DNA of 64,000 nucleotides from Mycolicibacterium vulneris (GTDB lineage: Bacteria; Actinomycetota; Actinomycetes; Mycobacteriales; Mycobacteriaceae). A program made the position numbers and the translations under genes. The stretch is from positions 59,124 through 123,123 of the forward strand of contig NZ_NCXM01000020.1 in NCBI RefSeq assembly GCF_002104765.1. The letters run 5' to 3'. Within the stretch, counting starts at the first letter, position 1, and every line of letters begins with the position of its first letter. The notes under the pieces are model-generated. The model was not told the DNA's origin, did no database searches, and saw only the letters and a program-made list of their open reading frames with translations. Shown here one piece after another: positions 8,639-17,182 of this stretch.

Positions 8639-9461
8639 TCAGTATTCGAAACGGTTCAGCACGTCGTAGTGACGACCGGCCGTCCTCCACGTCAGCCGGT
8701 AGATCAACCGCACCGCGGCCGACGGGATCCGGTTGTAGTCGGCCAGCACGGGCTTCTGCTCGAGAAACCGCAGTCGGGGATTCCAGGCGGCAATCTCGCG
8801 CACGTCCCGGATGCCCCACTTGATGATTCCCCGCGTCAAGAGCTTGGACATCAGCGGTGCCAGCGCGGAGAGCGTGTCGAAATGCATTTCGCCGCCGGTG
8901 AATCGGTCGGCCAGGCGCTGCAGTAGGCGCCGCACTTCGTCCTCGTGCAGGTACATGAGTAGGCCCTCGGCAATGAATCAGCGTCGGGCGTCCGGTCGGG
9001 ACCTGATCGAGCCACTGCAGTTCGGTGACCGACGAGCCGATCATCTGGTAGCGGCCGGTGTCGTCGTAGAGCCGGCGGCGGAGCCCGACGACACTCGGCT
9101 GATCGACGTCGAACCACACGACCGACGGCGGTGGGGCGAGCCGGAAGAAGCGGCCGTCGAGGCCGCAACCGAGGTGCAGCACAACGGCATCCGGTTGCCG
9201 GGCAAGGTAATCCGCGCACCAGTCGTCGAGCTGCCTGGCCCGTAGCGCGACCAGGTATTGGTTGGCCGCCGGCCACGACATCCGGTGAATTCTCTTGAAG
9301 TCATACGCGATCCGGTCCACCGCTTCCGCGGCCACCCGGTCCCCCAGAATCGGCCGCTGCGTACGGCTCTCATGCGCGCGCAGGTACAGCGTGACGAGGT
9401 TGGTCCACTCCACCGAACCCCAAGGGACGGAGCTGAAGTCGACTATGTCCGTCGCGGTCAT
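8639..9461 (-). pseudogene. TcmP-type O-methyltransferase, frameshifted by one base
   Basis: A leucine-carboxyl-methyltransferase / TcmP-like gene of about 273 codons split between two frames. The N-terminal part from ATG 9461 (AGGA upstream) reads TATDIVDFSSVPWGSVEW and contains the SAM motif VVLHLGCGLDGRFF. The C-terminal part reads MYLHEDEVRRLL and continues to RFEY at 8639. The family expects LI(I/V)AEGLLMYLHE at the junction. The minus-strand bases ctgattcattgccgagg give this only if one base is removed near 8976-8977. So there is a single +1 insertion, either a real mutation or a sequence error. It is downstream of the amidohydrolase on the same strand. Confidence 0.85.
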
Positions 9462-9495
9462 GGCTTTTTCCTTTTCCGGTATTCGGTCCACATTT

Positions 9496-9744
9496 TCATG
9501 AGCTGATCGCCGTAGCCTGGGTGCAGAACTCACAGAAGTCGCGGAAGTCCTCGACGCGCCGGCGCTGTTCGGCGCGGTCCTCACCCAGCACCGACAGCGC
9601 GAAGTCGGCGGGTTGGATGCCCAGCCGCATCAGTGACAGCTGCGTTTCCAGGACGCTGGTGAACCCGCCCGGCCTGACGCGGTAGAGGTGTTCAGGAACC
9701 GAGTTCGGGGCGGGCGCGTCGAGCGTCAGCGCGGGCCCGGTCAG
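9496..9744 (-). CDS. Small conserved-looking ORF without a standard start
   Basis: An open frame of 82 codons lies between the amidohydrolase stop and the methyltransferase start. It encodes SVPEHLYRVRPGGF, LSLMRLGIQPADFALSVL and VEDFRDFCEFC, with mycobacterial codon use. No ATG, GTG or TTG begins it: the first candidate is a CTG overlapping the amidohydrolase TGA, and the frame is closed by TAG at 9814-9816. It may use CTG with translational coupling, or be a gene that lost its start. I do not recognise the family. Its position suggests it travels with the amidohydrolase and methyltransferase. Confidence 0.45.
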   Translation of the reverse strand: MTGPALTLDAPAPNSVPEHLYRVRPGGFTSVLETQLSLMRLGIQPADFALSVLGEDRAEQRRRVEDFRDFCEFCTQATAISS

Positions 9745-11009
9745 AACGCCTCGGGGTCCTCTTGCACCGCGGCCGGAACCGGGTGCCGGTATAGCCGAGA
9801 CGCGTTCTCCCAGCTAAATTTTCGGATGACGTCGGCCGGCAGATCGCCGATCTGCTCGTGAATGGTTTGTTGGGTGTGCGGCCACGTCGAGTCGCAGTGC
9901 GGGTAGTCGGCTTCCAGCATGATGTTGTCGACGCCGATCCGGTCACGCTGTACGAAGGAGGACTTGTCCTCGACCGCGCAGAACCAGAAGTTGCGCGTCA
10001 GCACCTCCGCCGGGGTCAAGGGCTCACCGAGCGCCTCCCAGGTTCCGTACATCGCGTGATAACTCAGCATGTGGTCGAGGCGATCGAGCAGGCCCGCCAC
10101 CCAACCGATTCCGCCTTCGGACAGGCAGATCTTGAGGTCGGGGAACCGGCTGGGCAGCCCGGAGTACAGCCAGTCGACCGCGGCGGAAATGGCGTAGGCG
10201 AAGAACAGCACACCCTGCACGTCCGGTGGCGCGTCCGCGGTGGTGGACGGCGACGACCCCGACGATCCGATGTGCAGATTCACCACGGTGCCGGTCTCGG
10301 CGCAGGCCGCCATCAGCGGATCCCAGTGGTCGGTGTGGATGCTGGGCAGCCCCAGCATTGCCGGGTTCTCGCTGAACGTGACCGCGTGAAAACCGCGCTC
10401 CGCGTTCTCGCGGATCATCGTCGCGCCGAGTTCGGGATCGAGCAGCCAAGGCAACTGGCAGGGAATGATCCGGTCGGGGTACGACCCCGCCCAGACGTCG
10501 AAATGCCAGTCGTTCCAAGCCCGCACCGAGGCCAGCGCCAGGTCGCGGTCGCTGGTCACCTGCTGCAGCCGTTGCCCGGCGAAGCCCGGCAGGAACGACG
10601 GGAAGTTCAGCGAGGCGTAGATGCCGTTGAGGTCCATGTCTTTGACACGCGCGTGAATATCCCATGCGCCCCTGCGCATTTCGTCGAAGCGGACGGGCTC
10701 GAAACCGTACTCCGCCACCGGACGGCCGACCACCGCGTTGAAGCCGACATTGGGCAGTTCCTTGCCGTCGTAGACCCAGGTCTGTCCCCCGCCATCGGTC
10801 TCGACGACTTTCGGTGCCCGATCGGCGTACTTGCGGGGCAGGCGGCCGGTGAAGGTGTCCGGGGGTTCGACGATGTGATCGTCCACCGAGATCACCGTGT
10901 AGCGGCGCGCGGCCCGGGGCGGGTCGGGCAGGAAGGTGACCGAGCGCTCCGTGCCGGTCTTCGCCGTGGTGAAGTTCAGGTCGGTGGCCAGCTCATCGAT
11001 CGATTTCAC
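9741..11009 (-). CDS. Amidohydrolase family (amidohydrolase 2) metal-dependent hydrolase
   Basis: A 422-residue TIM barrel hydrolase. The N-terminal metal motif is VDDHIVEPPD (about 41-50), and a WDIHARVKDMDLNGI segment follows. Later motifs are VNLHIGSSG (metal His), KICLSEGGIGWVAGLLDR and LEADYPHCDSTWPH (metal Asp). This mycobacterial group, related to ACMSD/gamma-resorcylate decarboxylases, hydrolyses or decarboxylates ring-derived acids. It starts at GTG, with AGGAG about nine bases upstream. It follows the class II aldolase after 51 bp, probably in one operon with the aldolase and the acyl-CoA synthetase. Confidence 0.92.
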   Translation of the reverse strand: MKSIDELATDLNFTTAKTGTERSVTFLPDPPRAARRYTVISVDDHIVEPPDTFTGRLPRKYADRAPKVVETDGGGQTWVYDGKELPNVGFNAVVGRPVAEYGFEPVRFDEMRRGAWDIHARVKDMDLNGIYASLNFPSFLPGFAGQRLQQVTSDRDLALASVRAWNDWHFDVWAGSYPDRIIPCQLPWLLDPELGATMIRENAERGFHAVTFSENPAMLGLPSIHTDHWDPLMAACAETGTVVNLHIGSSGSSPSTTADAPPDVQGVLFFAYAISAAVDWLYSGLPSRFPDLKICLSEGGIGWVAGLLDRLDHMLSYHAMYGTWEALGEPLTPAEVLTRNFWFCAVEDKSSFVQRDRIGVDNIMLEADYPHCDSTWPHTQQTIHEQIGDLPADVIRKFSWENASRLYRHPVPAAVQEDPEAF

Positions 11010-11060
11010 TCGTCAATCTCCTTGCGGGGCGGCGTCGTTGAGCGGTAGGGCGGCACTCGT

Positions 11061-11834
11061 TCAGGTGAGCACATCGGCGCCGGCCTTGATGGTCATGCGC
11101 GCCGCCCCGGCCCAGTAGACGTCGGCCGCCCGCTCGATCAGCGACCGTTGCATGCCGGCCATGTCCGACCAGTTCATGGGCACCGGATCCCGGCCGGTGA
11201 GCAGAACGTCGTAGGCCAGCTTGCAGACGCGTTCGATGGATGCCGCACGGTAGACGGCTTCGGGCAGGTTGCGGCCGGTCGCGATGACGCCGTGATTGGC
11301 CAGGATCGTCAGGTTGGCGCCGCCGATCCGGGCGGCGAGTTCCGCGGCGCGCGCGGGGCTGTCGATCTCGCCGTCGTAGGTGTCGACCAGGCACAGGTCG
11401 TCGAGGAACAGCGAACCGGTCTGGTGCACCAGCTCGGGCAGCCTGCCCAACGCGGCCAGCACGCAGACGTAGTAGGGGTGGTTGTGGATCACCACTCGGG
11501 CGTCATCTCGCACCCGGTGCAGTTCGGTGTGGATGTGGATGGCCGGGGTAACGTCCCAGCGGCCGCTGACCACGCGCGCGTCGCCGTCGACCACGCAGAT
11601 ATCGGACGCGGTGATCTCCTGCCACCACAGCCCCCACGGGTTGACGAACATGTCGGTCTGGCCGTCGAGCTGCCAGGTGATGTGCCCGGCCATGTTCTCG
11701 GCGAACCCGATGCCGGCCAGGTGACGGAACGCGATGGCCAGCGCCTGCTGATTTGACAGGTCGACGCCGATGGGGGGAACCACCGACGGCGCCCAGACTT
11801 CCAACCCGCCGCGGCGTGCATCAGGAGCGTTCAT
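11061..11834 (-). CDS. Class II aldolase/adducin family protein
   Basis: A 257-residue class II aldolase-fold protein. Zinc-binding motifs are HIHTELHR, VVIHNHPYYVCVLAALG (HxH pair) and a third histidine in LANHGVIATG. The fold covers L-fuculose/L-ribulose phosphate aldolases and epimerases, and many mycobacterial members act on small hydroxy-aldehydes. I chose the ATG at 11834 because GGAGG lies six bases upstream; it overlaps the acyl-CoA synthetase end by 14 bp. The overlap and shared strand point to co-translation with the ligase before it. The expected reaction is a retro-aldol or lyase step; substrate unknown. Confidence 0.9.
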   Translation of the reverse strand: MNAPDARRGGLEVWAPSVVPPIGVDLSNQQALAIAFRHLAGIGFAENMAGHITWQLDGQTDMFVNPWGLWWQEITASDICVVDGDARVVSGRWDVTPAIHIHTELHRVRDDARVVIHNHPYYVCVLAALGRLPELVHQTGSLFLDDLCLVDTYDGEIDSPARAAELAARIGGANLTILANHGVIATGRNLPEAVYRAASIERVCKLAYDVLLTGRDPVPMNWSDMAGMQRSLIERAADVYWAGAARMTIKAGADVLT

Positions 11835-13443
11835 GACCGGCCTCCATTCTGGCTCCAATATCCTCGCGCAGCCGGCCTTTGGCTATCTTTCCGCCGGATG
11901 AGCGGGGCAACTCGTCGACCACGATGAGCCGCTCGGGCAGCAGCTCTTTGGAAACGCCCAGCGCCAGCAGGTGTTCGACGAGTCCGGGCAGGTCGACGGT
12001 GGCGGCGTCGATGAGTTCGGCGTAGAGGCAGACCTTTTCGCCGAACACCGGGTCGGGCATGGCGACGGCCGCCGCGATCGCGATGGCGGGATGCGTCATG
12101 ACGGCGTCTTCGACCTGGCTGGCGCTGATGTTCTTGCCGCCGCGCACGATGAAATCGGATGTGCGCCCGGTGACGCGCAGGTAGCCGTCGGCGTCGATCT
12201 CACAGATGTCGCCCATCCGCATCCACCCGTCGCGGGTGAACAGCTTGTCGTGGTCGGTGCCGCCGAGGTAACCGAGGCTGGTCGCCGGTCCCCGGCACGC
12301 GGGCTGGCCGCACCCCGTCTCGGTGACGTCGCGGTCCCCGTCGAACAGCCGGACCTCCATTTCGGGGATGAGGCGGCCGCCGGTGCGCAGCCGGCGCTCG
12401 CGCGAGTCGTCGACGGTGGTCGCGCTGAGCATCCCGGTCTCGTTGGAGCCGTAGAACTGCAGGATCTTGGCGCCGGTAAGTTCCTCGAACTCGGCCGCGG
12501 GCCGATACGGCAACGCCTCCCCGCCGGTGTACACGACGCGCAGCGAACTCAGGTCATGGCCGCGGCTGGCCGGGTCCGCCATCAGCATGGTCAACTGCGT
12601 GCTGACGCAACACAATACGGTCACCCTATGCCGGGCTATCGCCTCGCAGGTGGCCGTGGTGGTGAACCGGTCCAGAATCACCGCGGTGGCGCCAAGGTAG
12701 ATCGGGGTGGTGTGACTGGTCCACAGTCCGAAGCCGAACGGGGTGGGGATGACCGGCAGGAATACCTCGTCGCTCGTCAGCAGCCCGTTTGCGACGGCTT
12801 TCTGGTGGAAGTAGTGCCAACGGTTCTGGGTGTGCACGACACACTTGGGCAGCCCGGTGGTGCCGGACGTCGAGTTGATCAGGAACACGTCGTCGGGGCC
12901 GAGTTCGCAGCCGGCCGCCGGCACCGTGGGCTCGGCGTCGACGTCCAGCCGAAGCGTCCCCCCGCCGTGGCTCAACACCACGCCGGGCACCCGCAGTTCG
13001 TCGGCCACCTCCGCCGCGGTGCCCGCCCGGGGTGGGTCACTGATCAGGATTTTCGGCTGGGCGGTGCGCAGGATCGCCGACGCCTCGCGGGTGCCCGCGC
13101 GCGCGCCGATACCGACGACCACCGCGCCGCAGCGTTCGATCGCCACGAACAGCACGTGGATGGCGGCGGAGTCGCCGTGCCATACCGCCACGCGGTCACC
13201 GCGGCCAACCCCGGCCCCGGCCAATGTTTCGGCCAAACCGTTTGCGGCACGGTCGAATTCACGCCAGGTGAACGCGGATCCACCGTGGTCGACATAGGCG
13301 GGGCGGTCCGGTGTCCGTTCGGCGTTGCGACGCACCGCGTCGGACAGCGTCGTATCGCACCACCAGCCGGCCGCACGAAAGCGGGCCGGGTCCTCGTCGG
13401 TGAACGCCGGCGAGCCCACGGTTTCCAGCCCACCGGCACTCAT
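11821..13443 (-). CDS. Acyl-CoA synthetase / AMP-dependent ligase
   Basis: A 540-residue ANL-superfamily ligase. The ATP loop is STSGTTGLPK, the A5-type motif is FYGSNETG, and the hinge region MRMGDICEIDADGYLRVTGR precedes SDFIVRGGKNIS. The catalytic lysine is in the C-terminal SSGGKIAKGRLRE. It activates a carboxylic acid as the acyl-AMP and then as a CoA thioester. I chose the ATG at 13443; TTG and GTG codons just before it are less likely. It overlaps the downstream aldolase. The small secreted protein gene lies upstream on the same strand. Chain-length preference cannot be told from the sequence. Confidence 0.93.
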   Translation of the reverse strand: MSAGGLETVGSPAFTDEDPARFRAAGWWCDTTLSDAVRRNAERTPDRPAYVDHGGSAFTWREFDRAANGLAETLAGAGVGRGDRVAVWHGDSAAIHVLFVAIERCGAVVVGIGARAGTREASAILRTAQPKILISDPPRAGTAAEVADELRVPGVVLSHGGGTLRLDVDAEPTVPAAGCELGPDDVFLINSTSGTTGLPKCVVHTQNRWHYFHQKAVANGLLTSDEVFLPVIPTPFGFGLWTSHTTPIYLGATAVILDRFTTTATCEAIARHRVTVLCCVSTQLTMLMADPASRGHDLSSLRVVYTGGEALPYRPAAEFEELTGAKILQFYGSNETGMLSATTVDDSRERRLRTGGRLIPEMEVRLFDGDRDVTETGCGQPACRGPATSLGYLGGTDHDKLFTRDGWMRMGDICEIDADGYLRVTGRTSDFIVRGGKNISASQVEDAVMTHPAIAIAAAVAMPDPVFGEKVCLYAELIDAATVDLPGLVEHLLALGVSKELLPERLIVVDELPRSSGGKIAKGRLREDIGARMEAGHERS

Positions 13444-13479
13444 CACCAAATGATAGGAAAGCCGCCCGCGGTTTCGGCG

Positions 13480-13776
13480 CTAGGGATTCGCCGGGGCGGG
13501 CGCGGCGTGCTGGTTGCTGTCGACGCTCGGCCGGCGCGGGTGCGGCGACGGGCAGGTGACCTTGCGAATGCACCCGCAATTGAGGCCGATGATGCAGCCG
13601 CCTCCCCCGACGGGTTGCACCGGCACGGCACCACCCGGGGCCGGTGGCGCGGGCGTCACGACCGAAGGCGTGGCGGTGGCCGCCGGCGCGCCGCCCGACG
13701 AGAGGCCGGCGGCCAGGACAACCGCTGTCACGCACCCGAACAGCGCGGCACATGCCTTCGCGCTCGGGGTCCGCAT
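13480..13776 (-). CDS. Small secreted cysteine-containing protein
   Basis: A 98-residue protein beginning MRTPSAK, with a hydrophobic signal segment (about residues 8-27, including VTAVVLAAGLSSGGAPA) and probable signal peptidase cleavage near AATA. The mature part is Pro/Ala-rich and holds a cluster of four cysteines in CIIGLNCGCIRKVTC, which may form disulfides or bind a metal. I do not recognise a named family. It lies about 36 bp upstream of the acyl-CoA synthetase on the same strand. The frame is open for 11 codons before the chosen ATG, but the signal peptide supports this start. Confidence 0.7.
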   Translation of the reverse strand: MRTPSAKACAALFGCVTAVVLAAGLSSGGAPAATATPSVVTPAPPAPGGAVPVQPVGGGGCIIGLNCGCIRKVTCPSPHPRRPSVDSNQHAAPAPANP

Positions 13777-13854
13777 AAGGCACAACAGTAGTTGCTCATC
13801 GGCAGACACGCAGGTTTGCAGTTGTTTCAGGCCCCGAAAGACTCCGCAGCTAGG

Positions 13855-14349
13855 TCAGCGCCGCCGCGCCCGTCGGCGCACCGCTGCCAGCTTCAGGGCG
13901 TACACCCCGGCGCTGACCGCGAACATCGCGGCCGTCAACAGCAGCCACCGGCCGAGAAACGGGTCCTGAGTCTGGCCGGTCGCGGCCCGGTAGGTGGTGG
14001 CACCTTGCCGGACGATGCCGGGCAGGAACACCAGCAGTGTCAGGCCCGCCCCCAGCGCGGGCACCCGGAGGTAATTGAGCACCGGCACAGCGGCGTCGGC
14101 GCGCGCAGGCCCGGGGCGGCCGCGCGACAGCATCCGGTCAACGAAAGCGTAGACGGGGAACAACACCAGGTCATGGGCGATGATGGCCGCCGCGAACCAG
14201 ACGACGATCGATTGCCACCAGACGTGCGGGTTCCACAGCGTGACCGGTTTGACGACGGCGATGACGTAGCCCAGCAGGGCGAAGCCGGCGATCATCGTCA
14301 GCAGGTGCAGCGGGTGGGAACCATAGACCCGCGCGAACACGCTACGCAT
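13855..14349 (-). CDS. Integral membrane protein paired with the molybdo-oxidoreductase
   Basis: A 164-residue membrane protein with about four transmembrane helices: LLTMIAGFALLGYVIAVV, QSIVVWFAAAIIAHDLVLFP, LGAGLTLLVFLPGI and LLLTAAMFAVSAGVYALKL. An Arg-rich C-terminal tail is probably cytoplasmic. Its start overlaps the end of the sulfite-oxidase-like gene by 8 bp, so the two are almost certainly co-translated. It may be the membrane anchor or a helper for that enzyme (inference). No family name recognised. Confidence 0.85.
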   Translation of the reverse strand: MRSVFARVYGSHPLHLLTMIAGFALLGYVIAVVKPVTLWNPHVWWQSIVVWFAAAIIAHDLVLFPVYAFVDRMLSRGRPGPARADAAVPVLNYLRVPALGAGLTLLVFLPGIVRQGATTYRAATGQTQDPFLGRWLLLTAAMFAVSAGVYALKLAAVRRRARRR

Positions 14350-15655
14350 GCGCGGCCGCCCGAAAAGCGATGGAGGCCACCCACTTCGTGTTGTGCACGC
14401 CGGGGAGCGCCGGCACGATGATCCGCGCGGGAAAGCCGTGATCCAGGGACAGGTCGGTGCCGTTCACGCGCAGCGCCAGCAGCGCGTCCGGGTGCAGCAC
14501 CTGGTTGCGTTGCAGCGTCGCGCCGGTGAATGCGCCGGAGTGTTCCAGCGACGACACCCGTGCGGATTCCGGCGCCGGCACGCCGGCCAGTCGGGCGAGG
14601 TCGGCCAGTCGCACACCGGTCCACGTCTGGGTGGTCGACCAGCCCTCGACGCAGGCGATCGGCAGTGCGGCGGTGTGTTGTGGCATCGCCAGCAGGGCGG
14701 CGCGGTCCAGCGCCACCGGCCCGGGGCCGCCGCTCAGGGTGAGCCGCCAGCGCTCCGTCGTGTCCGCGGTGGAGATGCCGGCCGCGGCCGCGGTGCGGTT
14801 GATCTCGAAATCGTTGGGTCCGCCTCCGGGCCGGCGCCCGCGCGGCAGTAGCAGCGCGGCGGGCCGGGCGTAGCCGCCCAGCGTCTGGCCGGCCGTGATG
14901 ACCGCCAGGAAAAGGGCGCCGCCGCCCACCAGCGCCAGGGCGCCGCGGCGGCTCATCGTCGCCGGGGCGGGGTCGACGGCAACCAGGCCGTCGGGCTGCC
15001 ATGGCTCGGGCTCGGTGTCGGCGCGCCCGGTGCGCAGCACGTCCCGCAGCGACCGCGACCGCAGGCCGGCCCACATGCGCCGGCTCTTGATCGCGACGTG
15101 CATGACGAAGCCGGTGATGAACACCCACGCGCCGAAGTAGTGCGCGGTGTAGAAGCTGAACCCGAAGATGTAGTCGTACTGGATGTTCAGCACGCCGGTC
15201 ACGATCTCGAACAGGATCCCGCCGACCAGCATCAGCAGCGAAACCCGTTCCAGCAGTTGGGCGATCGACCGCACCGGCGGAAACACGAAGAGCCGGGGGA
15301 TCACCGACCACAACTTGGCCAGCACCACCGGGATGAGGACCAGCCCGAGCCCGACATGAAGCCCCTGGGTCAGCCGGTACAGCCACGACGGATCGGTGGG
15401 CCAGTCGAAGGTCGGCAGCTTGAGCCAGCCGACGTCGCCGGGGATGGCCTGGCCGAGCCGCGGGCCGTAGGCGATGTAGGACAGCAGGCCGGTGAGGATG
15501 ACGATCGGCAGCGTCACCAACAGCATCGAGCCGAACACCGACGTCAGCCACGGTCCCCGCAGCGGGCTGCGCCACTGCCGGGCGACGTCACCGGGGGTCT
15601 TTTTCGCCGCGGCGATATCCCCGGCAGCGGGTTCGTCGGTCTGCGGTGGCTTCAT
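14342..15655 (-). CDS. Membrane-anchored sulfite-oxidase-like molybdopterin oxidoreductase
   Basis: A 437-residue two-part protein. The N-terminal half has about four to five membrane helices (for example FGSMLLVTLPIVILTGLLSY, IAQLLERVSLLMLVGGILFE and YFGAWVFITGFVMHVAIK), with histidines that could hold haem as in cytochrome-b-like domains. A further membrane segment, GALALVGGGALFLAVIT, leads to an extracytoplasmic sulfite-oxidase-type molybdopterin domain. In that domain LPIACVEGWSTTQTWTG carries the Mo-binding cysteine, with DHGFPARIIVPALPGVHNTKW near the end. It would oxidise or reduce a small substrate outside the membrane and exchange electrons through haem b. Substrate unknown. The 3' end overlaps the small membrane gene. 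Confidence 0.9.
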   Translation of the reverse strand: MKPPQTDEPAAGDIAAAKKTPGDVARQWRSPLRGPWLTSVFGSMLLVTLPIVILTGLLSYIAYGPRLGQAIPGDVGWLKLPTFDWPTDPSWLYRLTQGLHVGLGLVLIPVVLAKLWSVIPRLFVFPPVRSIAQLLERVSLLMLVGGILFEIVTGVLNIQYDYIFGFSFYTAHYFGAWVFITGFVMHVAIKSRRMWAGLRSRSLRDVLRTGRADTEPEPWQPDGLVAVDPAPATMSRRGALALVGGGALFLAVITAGQTLGGYARPAALLLPRGRRPGGGPNDFEINRTAAAAGISTADTTERWRLTLSGGPGPVALDRAALLAMPQHTAALPIACVEGWSTTQTWTGVRLADLARLAGVPAPESARVSSLEHSGAFTGATLQRNQVLHPDALLALRVNGTDLSLDHGFPARIIVPALPGVHNTKWVASIAFRAAAHA

Positions 15656-15759
15656 TCGCCCCTAATCACCGTCGGGAAGCACGTCTGCCGTGCCATCAAC
15701 GATCATTCACGACGGGACGAGGCGAAGGGTTCAGTTTGACGCGCGAACGGACCGTCGCC

Positions 15760-17166
15760 TCAGTCTTTGCCGCGCGGCGGCGGCTGCACCTCGACACCGC
15801 CGGACTCGTGTTCGGGACCGGCCGCCGGGTGTTCGGCGGGAACCCGGTCACGGAACCGATCGCTTTCGCTGGGACGTCCGGGGTCGGGCCGATGGACGTT
15901 GCCGTGGTAAGGACCGGGCTTTGGCCGGGGCTTTCCACCCGGGAATGCCAGGCGGAAGATGCTGCGGTGCACCATGAACCACTGCTTGCCGAACCGGCCC
16001 GAGTTGTACGGCAATTCGTAACGCTCGCAGATCTCTTTGACCTGGGGTGCGATCTCGGAGTATCGACTGCTCGGCATGTCCGGGTACAGGTGGTGCTCAA
16101 CCTGATAACCGAGATTGCCGCTGATGATGTGGAACAGCGGGCTGCCGTCGATGTTCGCGGCGCCGAGCAACTGGCGTACGTACCAACCGCCGCGCGATTC
16201 GTTCTCGGTCTCCTCTTGCGTGAACGTGTACGTCTGGTCCGGGAAGTGGCCACAGAAGATGATCGCGTGCGCCCACACGTTGCGGATGACGTTGGCGATC
16301 GCATCGGCGGCCAGCGTGCGCAGGTAGGTGCTTTCGACGCCGGGCGCGACTTTGTCGAGAAAGTTCGCGGCGGCGCCGATGCGGCCACCGCTGGACACAT
16401 TGCGCAGCCTCCTGCCCAACCGTGACTTGGCCGGCTGGTCGAGCCTGCCACGCAAGGCTAGTTGGGTGAGCGCAAACGCCCCGGCGCTGATCGCCGGCCA
16501 GCCGAGGTAGTCCTTGTATATCTGCGCGCGCGCCTTGACACCGATGCCCCGCAGGTCCTTGCGTACCTCCGACCACGGCTTTTCCCGTTTGCGGACGGCT
16601 TCGATGTCCATGTCGTGGACGGCAACGCCCCACTCGAACAGCAGCGTGAGCAAGAGGTTGTAGAGCGGCTGGAACAGGAAGCGGGGCTCCCATTTCTGGT
16701 TGGGGTCGATCCGCATGATCTCGTAGCCGAGATCCTTGTCCTTGCCGAGGATGTTGGTGAAGGTGTGGTGGATGTAGTTGTGGGAGTGCTTCCACGACTC
16801 GGCGGTCGAGGCCGTGTCCCAATCCCACACCGAGGAGTGGATGTCGGGATCGTTCATCCAATCCCACTGGCCGTGCATGACATTGTGGCCGATCTCCATG
16901 TTCTCCAAGATCTTGGCCATGGAGAGGCAGGCGGTGCCCAGCAGCCACGCCGTCTTCGAGCGCGATGCCAGCAACAGCACCCGGCCGGCCACCACGATCT
17001 GTCGCTGTGCCGAGATGACGTTCTTGATGTAACGACGGTCGCGGTCGCCCAGGTCGGCGAACACCTCGTCGTGGATCGCGTCGAATTCCTTCGCTAGCTT
17101 TTCCAGCTCTTGTTCCCCAAAGCGGGAAAGCGGTGTTTCCCCAGCCCTTTTGACGGCAGTTGTCAC
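15760..17166 (-). CDS. desA3: Membrane fatty acyl-CoA desaturase DesA3-like
   Basis: A 468-residue di-iron membrane desaturase with three histidine boxes: HNVMH (94-98), HNYIHH (129-134) and VEHHLYP (about 350). By comparison with M. tuberculosis DesA3 (Rv3229c), it inserts the delta-9 double bond into stearoyl-CoA, giving oleate for membrane lipids and triacylglycerol. The C-terminal tail after WFMVHRSIFRLAFPGGK is Pro/Arg/Glu-rich and longer than I expect for the family. It starts at GTG with AGGAG six bases upstream. It lies 16 bp after its electron donor gene, the same order as Rv3230c-Rv3229c, so it is one operon. Confidence 0.93.
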   Translation of the reverse strand: MTTAVKRAGETPLSRFGEQELEKLAKEFDAIHDEVFADLGDRDRRYIKNVISAQRQIVVAGRVLLLASRSKTAWLLGTACLSMAKILENMEIGHNVMHGQWDWMNDPDIHSSVWDWDTASTAESWKHSHNYIHHTFTNILGKDKDLGYEIMRIDPNQKWEPRFLFQPLYNLLLTLLFEWGVAVHDMDIEAVRKREKPWSEVRKDLRGIGVKARAQIYKDYLGWPAISAGAFALTQLALRGRLDQPAKSRLGRRLRNVSSGGRIGAAANFLDKVAPGVESTYLRTLAADAIANVIRNVWAHAIIFCGHFPDQTYTFTQEETENESRGGWYVRQLLGAANIDGSPLFHIISGNLGYQVEHHLYPDMPSSRYSEIAPQVKEICERYELPYNSGRFGKQWFMVHRSIFRLAFPGGKPRPKPGPYHGNVHRPDPGRPSESDRFRDRVPAEHPAAGPEHESGGVEVQPPPRGKD

Positions 17167-17182
17167 GAGCCGCTCCTTTCGA

